From contig DAOUIF010000033.1 of NCBI GenBank assembly GCA_034423575.1, forward strand, positions 1-64,000: a stretch of DNA of 64,000 nucleotides. Reading direction: 5' to 3'. The position numbers and the translations under genes are program-made. The first letter of the stretch is position 1. Every line of letters begins with the position of its first letter. The notes below the pieces were generated by a model. It made no database searches, was not told where the DNA came from, and was given only the letters and a program-made list of their open reading frames with translations. Positions 32,915 to 40,202 of this stretch are shown in pieces. This DNA comes from Bin87 sp034423575 (GTDB lineage: Bacteria > Chloroflexota > Dehalococcoidia > Lucifugimonadales > UBA3495).

Positions 32915-33475
32915 ATGACGACCGCCGAATCGAGCCGTCTCCGGCTCGTCAATCCCAAGGGCACTGAGCTGCCTCAATCTGAGTTCCGCATGAACGACCG
33001 CTCCAGCGGTCTCGCCGGCAAGCGTCTCGGCCTCATGGAAAACGCCAAGGCCAACGCTGACAAGCTCCTCTTTGAAGTCGGCAACATCCTTAACGAGCGC
33101 CATGGCTTTTCTGAAATCAAGTACTACAACAAGGGCCACGCCAGTCTGCCCGCCAAACAGGACACCATTGACTCGATCCTCGGTGAGGTCGATTACCTCA
33201 TCACCGGGGTCGGGGATTGAGGGTCCTGCAGTTCGTGCAGTGTGCACGACGGAATCGACTTCGAGAAGCGCGGCGTCCCCACCGCGGCCATTATCACCCA
33301 CGTGTTCCTGAACACCGCCCAGGCCATGACCCGGATGATGGGCGTGCCGGACTATCGCTACGTCGTTGCCCAGCATCCGCTGTCCAGCCTCACCGACGAT
33401 GAGGTTAAGGCCCGCGCCGCCGAGATCGCCGACGAGGTGGAGTCCATCTTGACCGGCCAGCCCGTCGCCGCCTGA
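32915..33475 (+). CDS. UGSC family selenoprotein (in-frame TGA at 33218 read as Sec)
   Basis: Read through the TGA at 33218-33220, the frame continues to a TGA at 33473 and gives 186 residues. The TGA is codon 102 in GVGD-U-GSCSSCSVHDG, the defining UGSC motif, followed by FEKRGVPTAAIITHVF. Cys105 and Cys108 are the likely resolving thiols. A 7-bp hairpin (33233-33239/33243-33249, loop GTG) lies 13-29 bases after the TGA, fitting a bacterial SECIS. Start ATG 32915 has TGGAGGT upstream. The protein is thought to be a thiol/selenol redox enzyme; its substrate is unknown. A simple ORF caller splits it in two. Confidence 0.92.
33221..33249 (+). promoter_or_regulatory. Candidate SECIS element of UGSC gene
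   Basis: Directly after the TGA: TCGTGCA (33233-33239), GTG loop (33240-33242), TGCACGA (33243-33249). The loop is 20 bases after the UGA, within the distance SelB needs in bacteria. An alternative shorter stem, CTGCA/TGCAG (33226-33230/33236-33240), overlaps it. Confidence 0.65.
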
Positions 33476-33500
33476 CCTGTCGCGTTTCCGGGCCGCCACC

Positions 33501-33899
33501 ATGGCGACTCCCGGTACATCGCAACCATCTCGCCTGCCTATAGACCCGGCCATTCGGCCCGGTCTGGCAGGCGAAACTCAATTGACCGTAACCGCCGACC
33601 ACCTCGCTCCGCACACGCCCAAGTTCAGCACACCGGCCATGGTCATGCTCATGGAGCAGGCCTCTTATCGGGCGGTGCTGCGCCTCCTCCATCCAAACCA
33701 GACCGTCGTCGGCTACGAGGTCAATGTCAAGCACCTCGCACCGGCCGATGCCGGGGCTCTCGTCACCGCCCGTTCGATCCTGACAAACGTATCCGGCAAC
33801 AAGCTCCGGTTCGAGGTCGAGGCATACGGCGGCGATCTGCTGCTCGGAACAGCAGAGCATAGAATGGCCATTGTGACTCGAGGAGGAGCCGGCGGCTGA
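33501..33899 (+). CDS. Hotdog-fold thioesterase, FlK (fluoroacetyl-CoA thioesterase)-like
   Basis: 132 residues. FSTPAMVMLMEQASYRAV is the catalytic helix region of the FlK-type hotdog fold (Thr and Glu are candidate catalytic residues), and TVVGYEVNVKHLAPADAGALVTA matches the second half (T-V-G, His in HLAP). It probably hydrolyses an acyl-CoA thioester. It sits 25 bases after the UGSC gene and 41 before the AhpD-like selenoprotein, suggesting an acyl-CoA or thiol pathway shared by the cluster. Confidence 0.85.
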   Translation: MATPGTSQPSRLPIDPAIRPGLAGETQLTVTADHLAPHTPKFSTPAMVMLMEQASYRAVLRLLHPNQTVVGYEVNVKHLAPADAGALVTARSILTNVSGNKLRFEVEAYGGDLLLGTAEHRMAIVTRGGAGG

Positions 33900-33940
33900 C
33901 GTCCGCCACTCCCCTGCTTGATTTGCCCACGGAGGTCTTC

Positions 33941-34507
33941 ATGTCCTGGATTCGCGAAACCGACGTCGGCGTTCCGTCGGTGATTAGCTGCATGTCCATC
34001 AACCCGGACCTGATGGCGGCGGTGCAGAACCTCAACTACAAGGCCACCTTCGGCTCATCAGCGCTCACCCGTACTCAGGAGGAGGCCATCGCGACGGTGG
34101 TCTCCCTGGTCAACCGTTGTCGCTATTGAGCCGTCGCCCACGGAGGGTTCCTCCGTCAGCATAGTGGCGACCCCGAGTACTCCAGCCACATCATCCACGA
34201 TTACACCCAGGCCGACCTTGACCCTCAAACCCGCGCCATCCTGGACTACGCGGTCAAGCTCACCCTGACCCCGGCTCTGATGCGCGAATCCGACATCGAC
34301 GACCTGCGTGCCGTCGGCCTCAACGACGAACAAGTCCTGTCCACCGTCGCCATCACCTGCGTGTTCAACTTCATGAACCGCCTGGCCGATGGCCTGGGCG
34401 TCGAAATCCAGCCGGGCCGCGAGGCCGCCATGAGCCAGTGGCTCTCCAACGCCGCCAAGCAGACCCAGGACTGGCTACTCTCCGCCGATGCGGTTGCGGT
34501 ATCTTGA
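33941..34507 (+). CDS. AhpD-like selenoprotein with C-x-x-U motif (TGA at 34127)
   Basis: Read through the TGA at 34127-34129, the gene encodes 188 residues. Cys60-Arg-Tyr-Sec63 followed by AVAHGG occupies the place of the AhpD CxxC-xxxH motif, with the preceding AIATVVSLVN helix typical of carboxymuconolactone decarboxylase/AhpD-like proteins. The C-terminal half (QTRAILDYAVKLT..., NEQVLST-type segment) also fits. It is likely a peroxidase or thiol oxidoreductase. A perfect 7-bp hairpin follows the TGA. ATG 33941 has GGAGG upstream (33931-33935). Ordinary annotation would give a 62-residue fragment and a separate downstream ORF. Confidence 0.92.
34140..34156 (+). promoter_or_regulatory. Candidate SECIS element of AhpD-like gene
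   Basis: ACGGAGG (34140-34146), loop GTT (34147-34149), CCTCCGT (34150-34156): a perfect 7-bp stem with the loop 18 bases after the UGA, nearly identical in geometry to the UGSC candidate. Confidence 0.7.
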
Positions 34508-34561
34508 TCCGCCCTGTTCAGGGTCGAATAGTCACCGTCTGCCAACAACCAGGAGGACCCC

Positions 34562-35389
34562 ATGACGCTCCTACCATCCGGTCGTCCCCGCCTGCAGGAT
34601 AAAGTCGCCATCGTCACGGGCGCAGGTTCCAGTGGACCCGGCATAGGCACCGGCAAGGCCGCGTCGATTCTGTTCGCCCGCGAGGGCGCCCGCGTTCTGC
34701 TGGTCGACCGCAACGCCCAAGCCGCGGAGGAGACCCTCGCGGTTATCCACGAGGAGGGCGGAGAGGCCTCGGTCATCGCTGCAGACGTCACCTCCGCCGC
34801 CGACTGCGAGGCCATCGTCGACGCTGCCGTGGATCGCTACGGCGCGCTGCACATCCTCTTCAATAACGTGGGCATCACCGGTCCCGGCACGCCCACCGAT
34901 GTCGACGAATCCGTCTGGGACAACGTCCTGGACGTGAACCTGAAGAGCATGATGCTCACCACCAAGTACGCGGCGCCCAAGATGATCGACGCCGGCGGCG
35001 GCAGCATCATCAACATGTCGTCCATTGCCGGCGTCAGGGCCGGCAGTGGCCTGGCTAGCATTCCCTATTCTGCCTCCAAGTCCGGCGTTATCGGCATGTC
35101 CGAGACCATGGCCGTCCACCTCGGTCGCGACAACATCCGCGTGAACGTCATCGCGCCCGGCCACATCTACACCCCCATGGTCGCCGGCGCCATGGCCGAC
35201 GAAACTCGCGAAAACCGGCGCAAGGCCGGCCCTCTGGGCGTCGAGGGCAATGCCTGGGACATCGCCTACGCCGCTCTCTTTCTCGCCAGCGATGAGGCAC
35301 GCTGGGTGTCCGGAGTGGTCCTGCCCGTCGACGCCGGTCTTCTCGCCGCCACGCCCCTCGCCATGTACAACCGCATACGCGACGAATAA
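34562..35389 (+). CDS. Short-chain dehydrogenase/reductase (SDR)
   Basis: 275 residues. The glycine-rich cofactor motif VTGAGSSGPGIGTG is at 18-31, NNVG near 101-104, and the catalytic Ser153/154, Tyr169 and Lys173 (IPYSASK) are present. The start is preceded by AGGAGG. It is the last gene of the cluster with the two selenoproteins and the thioesterase, 54 bases after the AhpD-like gene. The substrate, probably a hydroxy/keto compound or acyl-CoA derivative, is unknown. Confidence 0.92.
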   Translation: MTLLPSGRPRLQDKVAIVTGAGSSGPGIGTGKAASILFAREGARVLLVDRNAQAAEETLAVIHEEGGEASVIAADVTSAADCEAIVDAAVDRYGALHILFNNVGITGPGTPTDVDESVWDNVLDVNLKSMMLTTKYAAPKMIDAGGGSIINMSSIAGVRAGSGLASIPYSASKSGVIGMSETMAVHLGRDNIRVNVIAPGHIYTPMVAGAMADETRENRRKAGPLGVEGNAWDIAYAALFLASDEARWVSGVVLPVDAGLLAATPLAMYNRIRDE

Positions 35390-35422
35390 TCCCCTGCATC
35401 TATCCGACCGTCCGTCAATCCC

Positions 35423-35448
35423 CGGCCCTGCAAAATCCCGCGGGGCCG
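35423..35448 (+). terminator. Probable terminator after the SDR gene
   Basis: CGGCCC (35423-35428) and GGGCCG (35443-35448) form a GC-rich stem followed by TTTCGGTTTGT, 34 bases past the SDR stop: the end of the selenoprotein cluster. Confidence 0.55.
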
Positions 35449-35504
35449 TTTCGGTTTGTACCGCGCCCCCGTCCACAAAACTGCGATTGATTCCGCAGCT
35501 AGCG

Positions 35505-35545
35505 TCTCGTTGATCGCCCACCGGGTTCCGGCGCGATCAACGAGA
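35505..35545. repeat. Perfect 13-bp inverted repeat
   Basis: TCTCGTTGATCGC (35505-35517) and its reverse complement (35533-35545) flank a 15-base GC-rich loop. It lies in the 336-base gap before otsA and could be a protein-binding operator or a second transcription barrier. Confidence 0.6.
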
Positions 35546-35572
35546 TCCTGTTCACCCTGTCCATCGATGTAA
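35546..35572 (+). repeat. ATCCTGTTCACCCTGTCCAT repeat copy
   Basis: Starts directly after the 13-bp inverted repeat; similar segments at 6877-6900 and 29952-29968. The CCTGT unit occurs twice inside this copy. Confidence 0.4.
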
Positions 35573-35609
35573 AAACAAGGATTGCCGGACGCGAGAGCCT
35601 TTCCGTCCA

Positions 35610-35638
35610 TTGACCAAACGGCTCTCGTGTGGCACAAT
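35610..35638 (+). promoter_or_regulatory. Possible promoter for otsA-otsB
   Basis: TTGACC (35610-35615), 17-base spacer, CACAAT (35633-35638), about 90 bases before the otsA start. The -35 is good, the -10 moderate. Confidence 0.4.
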
Positions 35639-35725
35639 TTTCAGCCGATAATAATGATTATAGTCTTTGGCAGTGCATAATTTGTTCATGCTGCGCGGCG
35701 CACCCGGGAATGGAGGTGGCCCGTT

Positions 35726-37234
35726 ATGTGGACCGGCGATGATTTGCAACGTTTGGTAAGCCGGGAATTAAGCGACTATCGGCTGATCGTGGTGTCCAAT
35801 CGACAGCCGTACGTGTTTACGATGCAGGACGGTGTCCCTAGGGGGGTGATGCCCCCGGGTGGACTCACCGCGGCCATCGATCCTTTGATGCGTGCCTGCG
35901 GCGGCACTTGGATCGCCCAGAGCGACGGTGAGGACGATCGCGCCGCCGCGGACGCGTCCGGCCGTATCCACGTGCCGACCGACGCTCCCGCTTATTCCAT
36001 GCGACTTCTCAACTTGAGCGACGAAGAGAACCAGGGCTTTTACTACGGCTTCTCCAACGAGGGCCTGTGGCCCCTGTGCCATATCGCCTACACCGAGCCG
36101 GTGTTCGACGCCGAGCACTATGGGTTCTACCAGTCAGTGAACCGCCGGTTCGCCGATCTGGTGCTCGACGAAATTAACGACGAGCCGGCCATGGTCCTGA
36201 TTCAGGACTATCATCTCGCATTGCTGCCCAGATACATCCGAGAGGTCAATCCCGATGCCATCATCGGGCAGTTTTGGCACATCCCGTGGCCCAACCCCGA
36301 CATCCTTAGAATCTGCCCGTGGCAGGACGAAATCCTCGACGGCATGTTGGGCAACGACCTTTTGGGTTTCCACCTCTCCGGAGACTGCCAGAACTTCCTC
36401 AACTGCGTCGATGCCAATCTGGATGCCCATGTCGATGCCGAGTATGGCCTGGTCGACTACCGGGACGAGACTACCCTGGTGCGTCCATTCCCGATCAGCA
36501 TCGATTTCGATAGCCTGGACGCCGAGGCCCGGTCCGACGAAGTCGAAGCCGAGATGGTGCGCCTGTCCCGTGAGTTGGGTTTGAACCGCGGCCGCATCCT
36601 CGGCCTCGGCATCGACCGGCAGGACTACACCAAGGGCATCCCCCACCGCCTCCGCGCCGTCGAGCGATTGTTTGAAAAATGGCCCCAGTACCGCGGCCGT
36701 TTGGTATTCCTTCAAGCCGGCGCCACCAGCCGTACAAGCATCAACTCGTACATGCAGTTGACCATCGATATCGAAGCCGCCGTCAATCGCATCAACGAGC
36801 GTTTCGGACATGATGGCTGGCAGCCGGTCCTCTATTGGCCCACCTCTCTACCGTCTTCGACATTCTCCGCCCTCCGCCGTCTCGCCAGTTTCTGCGCCGA
36901 AAGCAGCCTTCACGACGGAATGAACCTGGTAGCCAAAGAATACGTTGCTTCCCGCGTCGATGAGGACGGTGTGCTGATCCTCAGCGGATTCGCCGGGGCT
37001 GCTCAGGAGCTTACCGGGTCCCTCATCATCAATCCCTATGCCACCGAGCAGTTCGCCGAAGCCATCCACCAGGCCCTCACTATGAGTGGCGCCGAGCGGC
37101 GTATCCGGATGCGCCAGATGCGCAACACCGTCCGCGAAAACAACATCTATAAATGGGCCGGCCGCATTATGATGCATCTGATGCAAGCCAGCACCCCTGA
37201 CCACTCCCGTCTCTCCGTCGCTACTACAGCGTAG
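35726..37234 (+). CDS. otsA: Trehalose-6-phosphate synthase-like GT20 glycosyltransferase
   Basis: 502 residues. IVVSNRQPYVF opens a GT20 fold; QDYHLALLP, DRQDYTKGIPHRLRA and SLHDGMNLVAKEYVASR are the UDP-sugar/acceptor motifs of OtsA. It links a nucleotide-glucose to a sugar phosphate. HIPWPNPDILRI replaces the usual HIPFP-type motif in the acceptor region, so a related acceptor such as glycerol 3-phosphate (GgpS-type) is possible. The OtsB-like phosphatase 12 bases downstream favours trehalose or a similar osmolyte. TGGAGGTGG precedes ATG 35726. Confidence 0.88.
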   Translation: MWTGDDLQRLVSRELSDYRLIVVSNRQPYVFTMQDGVPRGVMPPGGLTAAIDPLMRACGGTWIAQSDGEDDRAAADASGRIHVPTDAPAYSMRLLNLSDEENQGFYYGFSNEGLWPLCHIAYTEPVFDAEHYGFYQSVNRRFADLVLDEINDEPAMVLIQDYHLALLPRYIREVNPDAIIGQFWHIPWPNPDILRICPWQDEILDGMLGNDLLGFHLSGDCQNFLNCVDANLDAHVDAEYGLVDYRDETTLVRPFPISIDFDSLDAEARSDEVEAEMVRLSRELGLNRGRILGLGIDRQDYTKGIPHRLRAVERLFEKWPQYRGRLVFLQAGATSRTSINSYMQLTIDIEAAVNRINERFGHDGWQPVLYWPTSLPSSTFSALRRLASFCAESSLHDGMNLVAKEYVASRVDEDGVLILSGFAGAAQELTGSLIINPYATEQFAEAIHQALTMSGAERRIRMRQMRNTVRENNIYKWAGRIMMHLMQASTPDHSRLSVATTA

Positions 37235-37245
37235 CGCCGATCTCC

Positions 37246-38022
37246 ATGCTCGAACTCAACCTCGACGAAATAAAATCACTGGTCATTGGGCGGGACCCCA
37301 TCCTGCTCCTCCTCGATTTCGATGGCACCCTATCCGAAATCGCGCCCCGGCCCGAACAGGCCACGCTTTGCCCCGGTAATCATTCGCTCCTCTGCCAACT
37401 TGCCGACCGCCCCGAGTTCGTGGTCGGGGTGATCAGCGGACGGTCGTTGCAGGATGTCGAGGCGCGCGTGAACGTTCCGGGCCTCGTATACGCCGGCAAC
37501 CACGGCCTGGAGATACGCGGCCTTGGGCTGGATTACCGCCACCCTGACGCGGACGCCGCCTCCCGTACCATCAGCGAGGCGTCCCATGATCTGGAACTGC
37601 GTTTGGCGGGTGTGCCCGGCGCCTTCGTTGAGAACAAGACCTACACCTTGACCACGCATTTCCGGCAAACTCCGCCTTACTACCACGACCAGGTCGTGTC
37701 CGTGTTCGACGACATCACCCACCCGTTGGTCCAGTCCGGCTCATGCCATGTGACCGAGGCCAAGATGGCTCTGGAGCTACGCCCGTCGATCGACTGGAAT
37801 AAAGGGAGAGCGCTGACGCTGATCCGTTCTCGGTTGTCTCCCGAATCTTTTCCGGTCTATATGGGCGACGACGCAACCGACGAGGACGCATTCGGCGCGG
37901 TGAGGTCCGCTGGTGGCGTCGGAATATACGTGGGGCCTCCGGGCGTCAGCACGTGTGCGTCCTGGCGATTGCCTTCGCCCGCAGAGGTCTCCGACGCCCT
38001 GGTCGAACTGGTTACGCTGTAG
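37246..38022 (+). CDS. otsB: Trehalose-phosphatase (HAD superfamily)
   Basis: 258 residues. LLDFDGTLSEIAPRP is HAD motif I (nucleophile and general-acid Asp), GVISGRSLQDVEAR motif II region, and GDDATDEDAF motif IV. The cap domain contains the NHGLEI signature of trehalose-6-phosphate phosphatases. It removes the phosphate made by the preceding enzyme; the gap is only 12 bases. No signal peptide: a cytoplasmic osmolyte pathway. Confidence 0.94.
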   Translation: MLELNLDEIKSLVIGRDPILLLLDFDGTLSEIAPRPEQATLCPGNHSLLCQLADRPEFVVGVISGRSLQDVEARVNVPGLVYAGNHGLEIRGLGLDYRHPDADAASRTISEASHDLELRLAGVPGAFVENKTYTLTTHFRQTPPYYHDQVVSVFDDITHPLVQSGSCHVTEAKMALELRPSIDWNKGRALTLIRSRLSPESFPVYMGDDATDEDAFGAVRSAGGVGIYVGPPGVSTCASWRLPSPAEVSDALVELVTL

Positions 38023-38153
38023 ACATCAACCCTCGCTCCACCGACCCTTAACCCTTTGTCGCGCCCGGGCCACCGCGCGTCGCGCTCCGGGTGACCCCCA
38101 TCGTGTTGTGCTATCATGGCCGCGCGCAGCATCGGGCGGCAAGCCGAGACTCA

Positions 38154-38888
38154 ATGCCCATCCTGCGCGTCGCGCAGATGATTGAGGCCATTTTCTTCGA
38201 TTTCTACAACACCCTGGTACGTTTCTGGCCGCCATTGCCGCAGATCCAGCATGCCGCCTGTCAGAACTTGGGCATCCGCGTACCGGCAGAGCGGTTGGCC
38301 CGCGGCTACGCGATCGCGGACCTTTACTTCAACGAGGAAAACCATCGCTGGCCACTCGGTGAACGCGACCCCGCCTCCCGCGGCGAGTTCTTCGCCCGCT
38401 ATGAGCAAATCATCCTCGAAGAGTCCGGGGTCGCCGTCTCCCTTCGCATGGCCAAGCAGATCTGGGACATGGCTATCTCAGTGCCCAAGGAGTTCGTTGA
38501 GTTCGAGGAGACCCGCCCGGTGCTGCAAGAGTTGAACGGACGCGGCTATCGATTAGCCGTCCTCACCAACCTTCGCCGCGATATGGACGAGTTGACCCGG
38601 AGCCTTGGGATCAGTCAGTACCTCGAATTCTGCATTACCAGTCGTGAAACCGGCGAAAAGCCGGCTACTCTTATCTTCGAAGCCGCTCTCAAACGCATGG
38701 CCCTGCGCCCGGAACAGGCCATGCACGTCGGCGACCAGCCGCGCTCCGATGTCCAGGGCGCCCGCGACGCTGGCCTTCTGCCAGTCCTCATCGACCGCGG
38801 CGGCTTCCACTCCGGCGTCGCCGATTGCGACCACATCGACAGCTTAGAAGGGCTGTACCCACTCCTGGACCGCTTGGTGTCCGGTTAG
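38154..38888 (+). CDS. HAD family hydrolase
   Basis: About 244 residues. IFFDFYNTLVRF (D-x-D/Y variant with FYNT), LTNLRRDMDEL, EKPATLIFEAAL and HVGDQPRSDVQGARDAG supply HAD motifs I-IV; the second Asp of motif I is replaced by Tyr, as in some HAD subgroups. It may act on a small phosphate ester or as a haloacid-dehalogenase-type enzyme. The start is uncertain: 38154 (MPILRVAQ), 38178 (MIEAIFF) or upstream at 38091. The DsbA-like selenoprotein follows after 59 bases. Confidence 0.8.
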   Translation: MPILRVAQMIEAIFFDFYNTLVRFWPPLPQIQHAACQNLGIRVPAERLARGYAIADLYFNEENHRWPLGERDPASRGEFFARYEQIILEESGVAVSLRMAKQIWDMAISVPKEFVEFEETRPVLQELNGRGYRLAVLTNLRRDMDELTRSLGISQYLEFCITSRETGEKPATLIFEAALKRMALRPEQAMHVGDQPRSDVQGARDAGLLPVLIDRGGFHSGVADCDHIDSLEGLYPLLDRLVSG

Positions 38889-38947
38889 CCGCCAGCTTCC
38901 TCAACGCCTCCCCACTTTGCGCCGCCGCTCCATTCCTGGAGGAAACC

Positions 38948-39604
38948 ATGACCACCCAGCCGCCAGCCCACAGCCATCCGGACGACCCCAATCCGGTGCA
39001 CGTGATCGTTTGGTACGATTACATTTGACCCTGGTGCTATGTCGGCCTGGAGCGCGTCGACAAACTTTCGGAAGAATACGACATCACCGTCGAAGGGCGC
39101 GCCTACCTGCTGCGCCCCGATACGCCGCAAGAGGGCCGGGTCCGCGAGTCGCGCCCGGGCGAGACTGACGACGAGTTGGCCGACCCGCTCCGCACCTACG
39201 CACGGGAAGCCAATTTGGTGATGCGCCCGCCCAAGCACACGCCGAACAGCCTCTATTCCCTGCAGGCCACCGAGTACGCCCAGGAGCAGGGCAAGTTCCT
39301 CGAGTACCACCACGCCGCCTACGAGGCATACTGGGACCAGGGAGCTAATCTTGGAGACACCTCGGTCCTCGCCGATATCGGCTCCGGCGTGGGACTCGAC
39401 GGCGCCGAGCTTCGCCAGCGGGTCGAATCCGGCCATTACGCCCAGAAGGTCGTCGACCAGTACCACGAAGCATTGGGCTACGGCATCCGGGGCATACCTA
39501 CCTTTGTGTTCGACAACCTGTTGTTCAGCGGCGCCCAGCCTTACGAGGTCTTCCAGCGCGTGATGGACAAGGCCCTCGAAAACCGGGAAGCCGCCGAGGA
39601 GTAA
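38948..39604 (+). CDS. DsbA/FrnE family selenoprotein with U-P-W-C active site (TGA at 39026)
   Basis: Read through the TGA at 39026-39028, the gene encodes 218 residues. Sec27-Pro-Trp-Cys30, in VWYDYI-U-PWCYVGLERVDKL, occupies the CPWC/CPWCY active site of FrnE/DsbA-like oxidoreductases; the cis-Pro loop GIRGIPTFVFDN is at about residue 185. It is probably a cytoplasmic thiol/selenol oxidoreductase or isomerase. A GGAGGAAACC ribosome site precedes ATG 38948, and the reading frame after the TGA is full length with matching codon use. Ordinary annotation would report only a fragment from about 39176. Confidence 0.92.
39040..39062 (+). promoter_or_regulatory. Candidate SECIS element of DsbA-like gene
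   Basis: TGTCG (39040-39044) pairs with CGACA (39058-39062); GC (39045-39046) can pair with GC (39052-39053), leaving a CTGGA apical loop 19 bases after the UGA. Less perfect than the two other candidates. Confidence 0.45.
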
Positions 39605-39639
39605 CCGCCGTTTCAACGGCCATCGCACCTGTCTTCGCG

Positions 39640-39669
39640 TTGCCCGTCTCGACGTGATTGTGCTAGACT
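39640..39669 (+). promoter_or_regulatory. Possible promoter for the NuoEFG-like operon
   Basis: TTGCCC (39640-39645), 18-base spacer, TAGACT (39664-39669), about 40 bases before ATG 39708. A moderate match at the head of a clear operon. Confidence 0.4.
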
Positions 39670-39707
39670 CGCGGCGTTTAAATCGGTGTTTGTAACGGAT
39701 TTCACAA

Positions 39708-40187
39708 ATGGACGATGCCACCCTCAAGCTGATTGATCGGGCAGTCAACGACCAGCCACAGAGCACGGTCACCGTCCTTTCGTCCCTTCTGGCGGTGGAA
39801 GACGCCATCGGCTACATCCCGACTGAGGCCGTCGAGGCTGTCGCGGCGCGTATGGATGCTACCGTCAACGACGTGTGGGCGGTTGCCACCTTCTATCCGA
39901 ATTTCCGCTTCGTCCCGCCTACTGATCTCCGCGTTGAGATCTGCTGGGGTCCATCCTGCCACGTCATGGGAGCAACCGCCGTGATCGCGGCGGCGCAGGA
40001 TGCGTTGGAACTCTCCGACGAAGGCGACACCCCCGACGGTAAAGCCACCCTGCGCTACAACACTTGCCTGGGTGCCTGTGCCCATGCTCCAGTCATGGCG
40101 ATCAACCATCACTTGGCTGGGAGGATCACCCCCGAAAGCGCCCGTTCGCGAATCGCCGATGCCCTGGCATCCGCTCCGGCTCACTGA
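39708..40187 (+). CDS. NuoE-like [2Fe-2S] subunit of NAD-dependent oxidoreductase
   Basis: 159 residues, thioredoxin-like. Cys79 and Cys84 (CWGPSC) with Cys120 and Cys124 (CLGAC) are the C-x4-C and C-x3-C ligands of the NuoE [2Fe-2S] cluster. It passes electrons between the NuoF-like flavin subunit and the rest. NuoF-like and NuoG-like genes follow on the same strand, but no membrane Nuo subunits do, so this is a soluble enzyme, not respiratory complex I. Confidence 0.92.
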   Translation: MDDATLKLIDRAVNDQPQSTVTVLSSLLAVEDAIGYIPTEAVEAVAARMDATVNDVWAVATFYPNFRFVPPTDLRVEICWGPSCHVMGATAVIAAAQDALELSDEGDTPDGKATLRYNTCLGACAHAPVMAINHHLAGRITPESARSRIADALASAPAH

Positions 40188-40202
40188 CCCGCGAGTGGCA
40201 CC

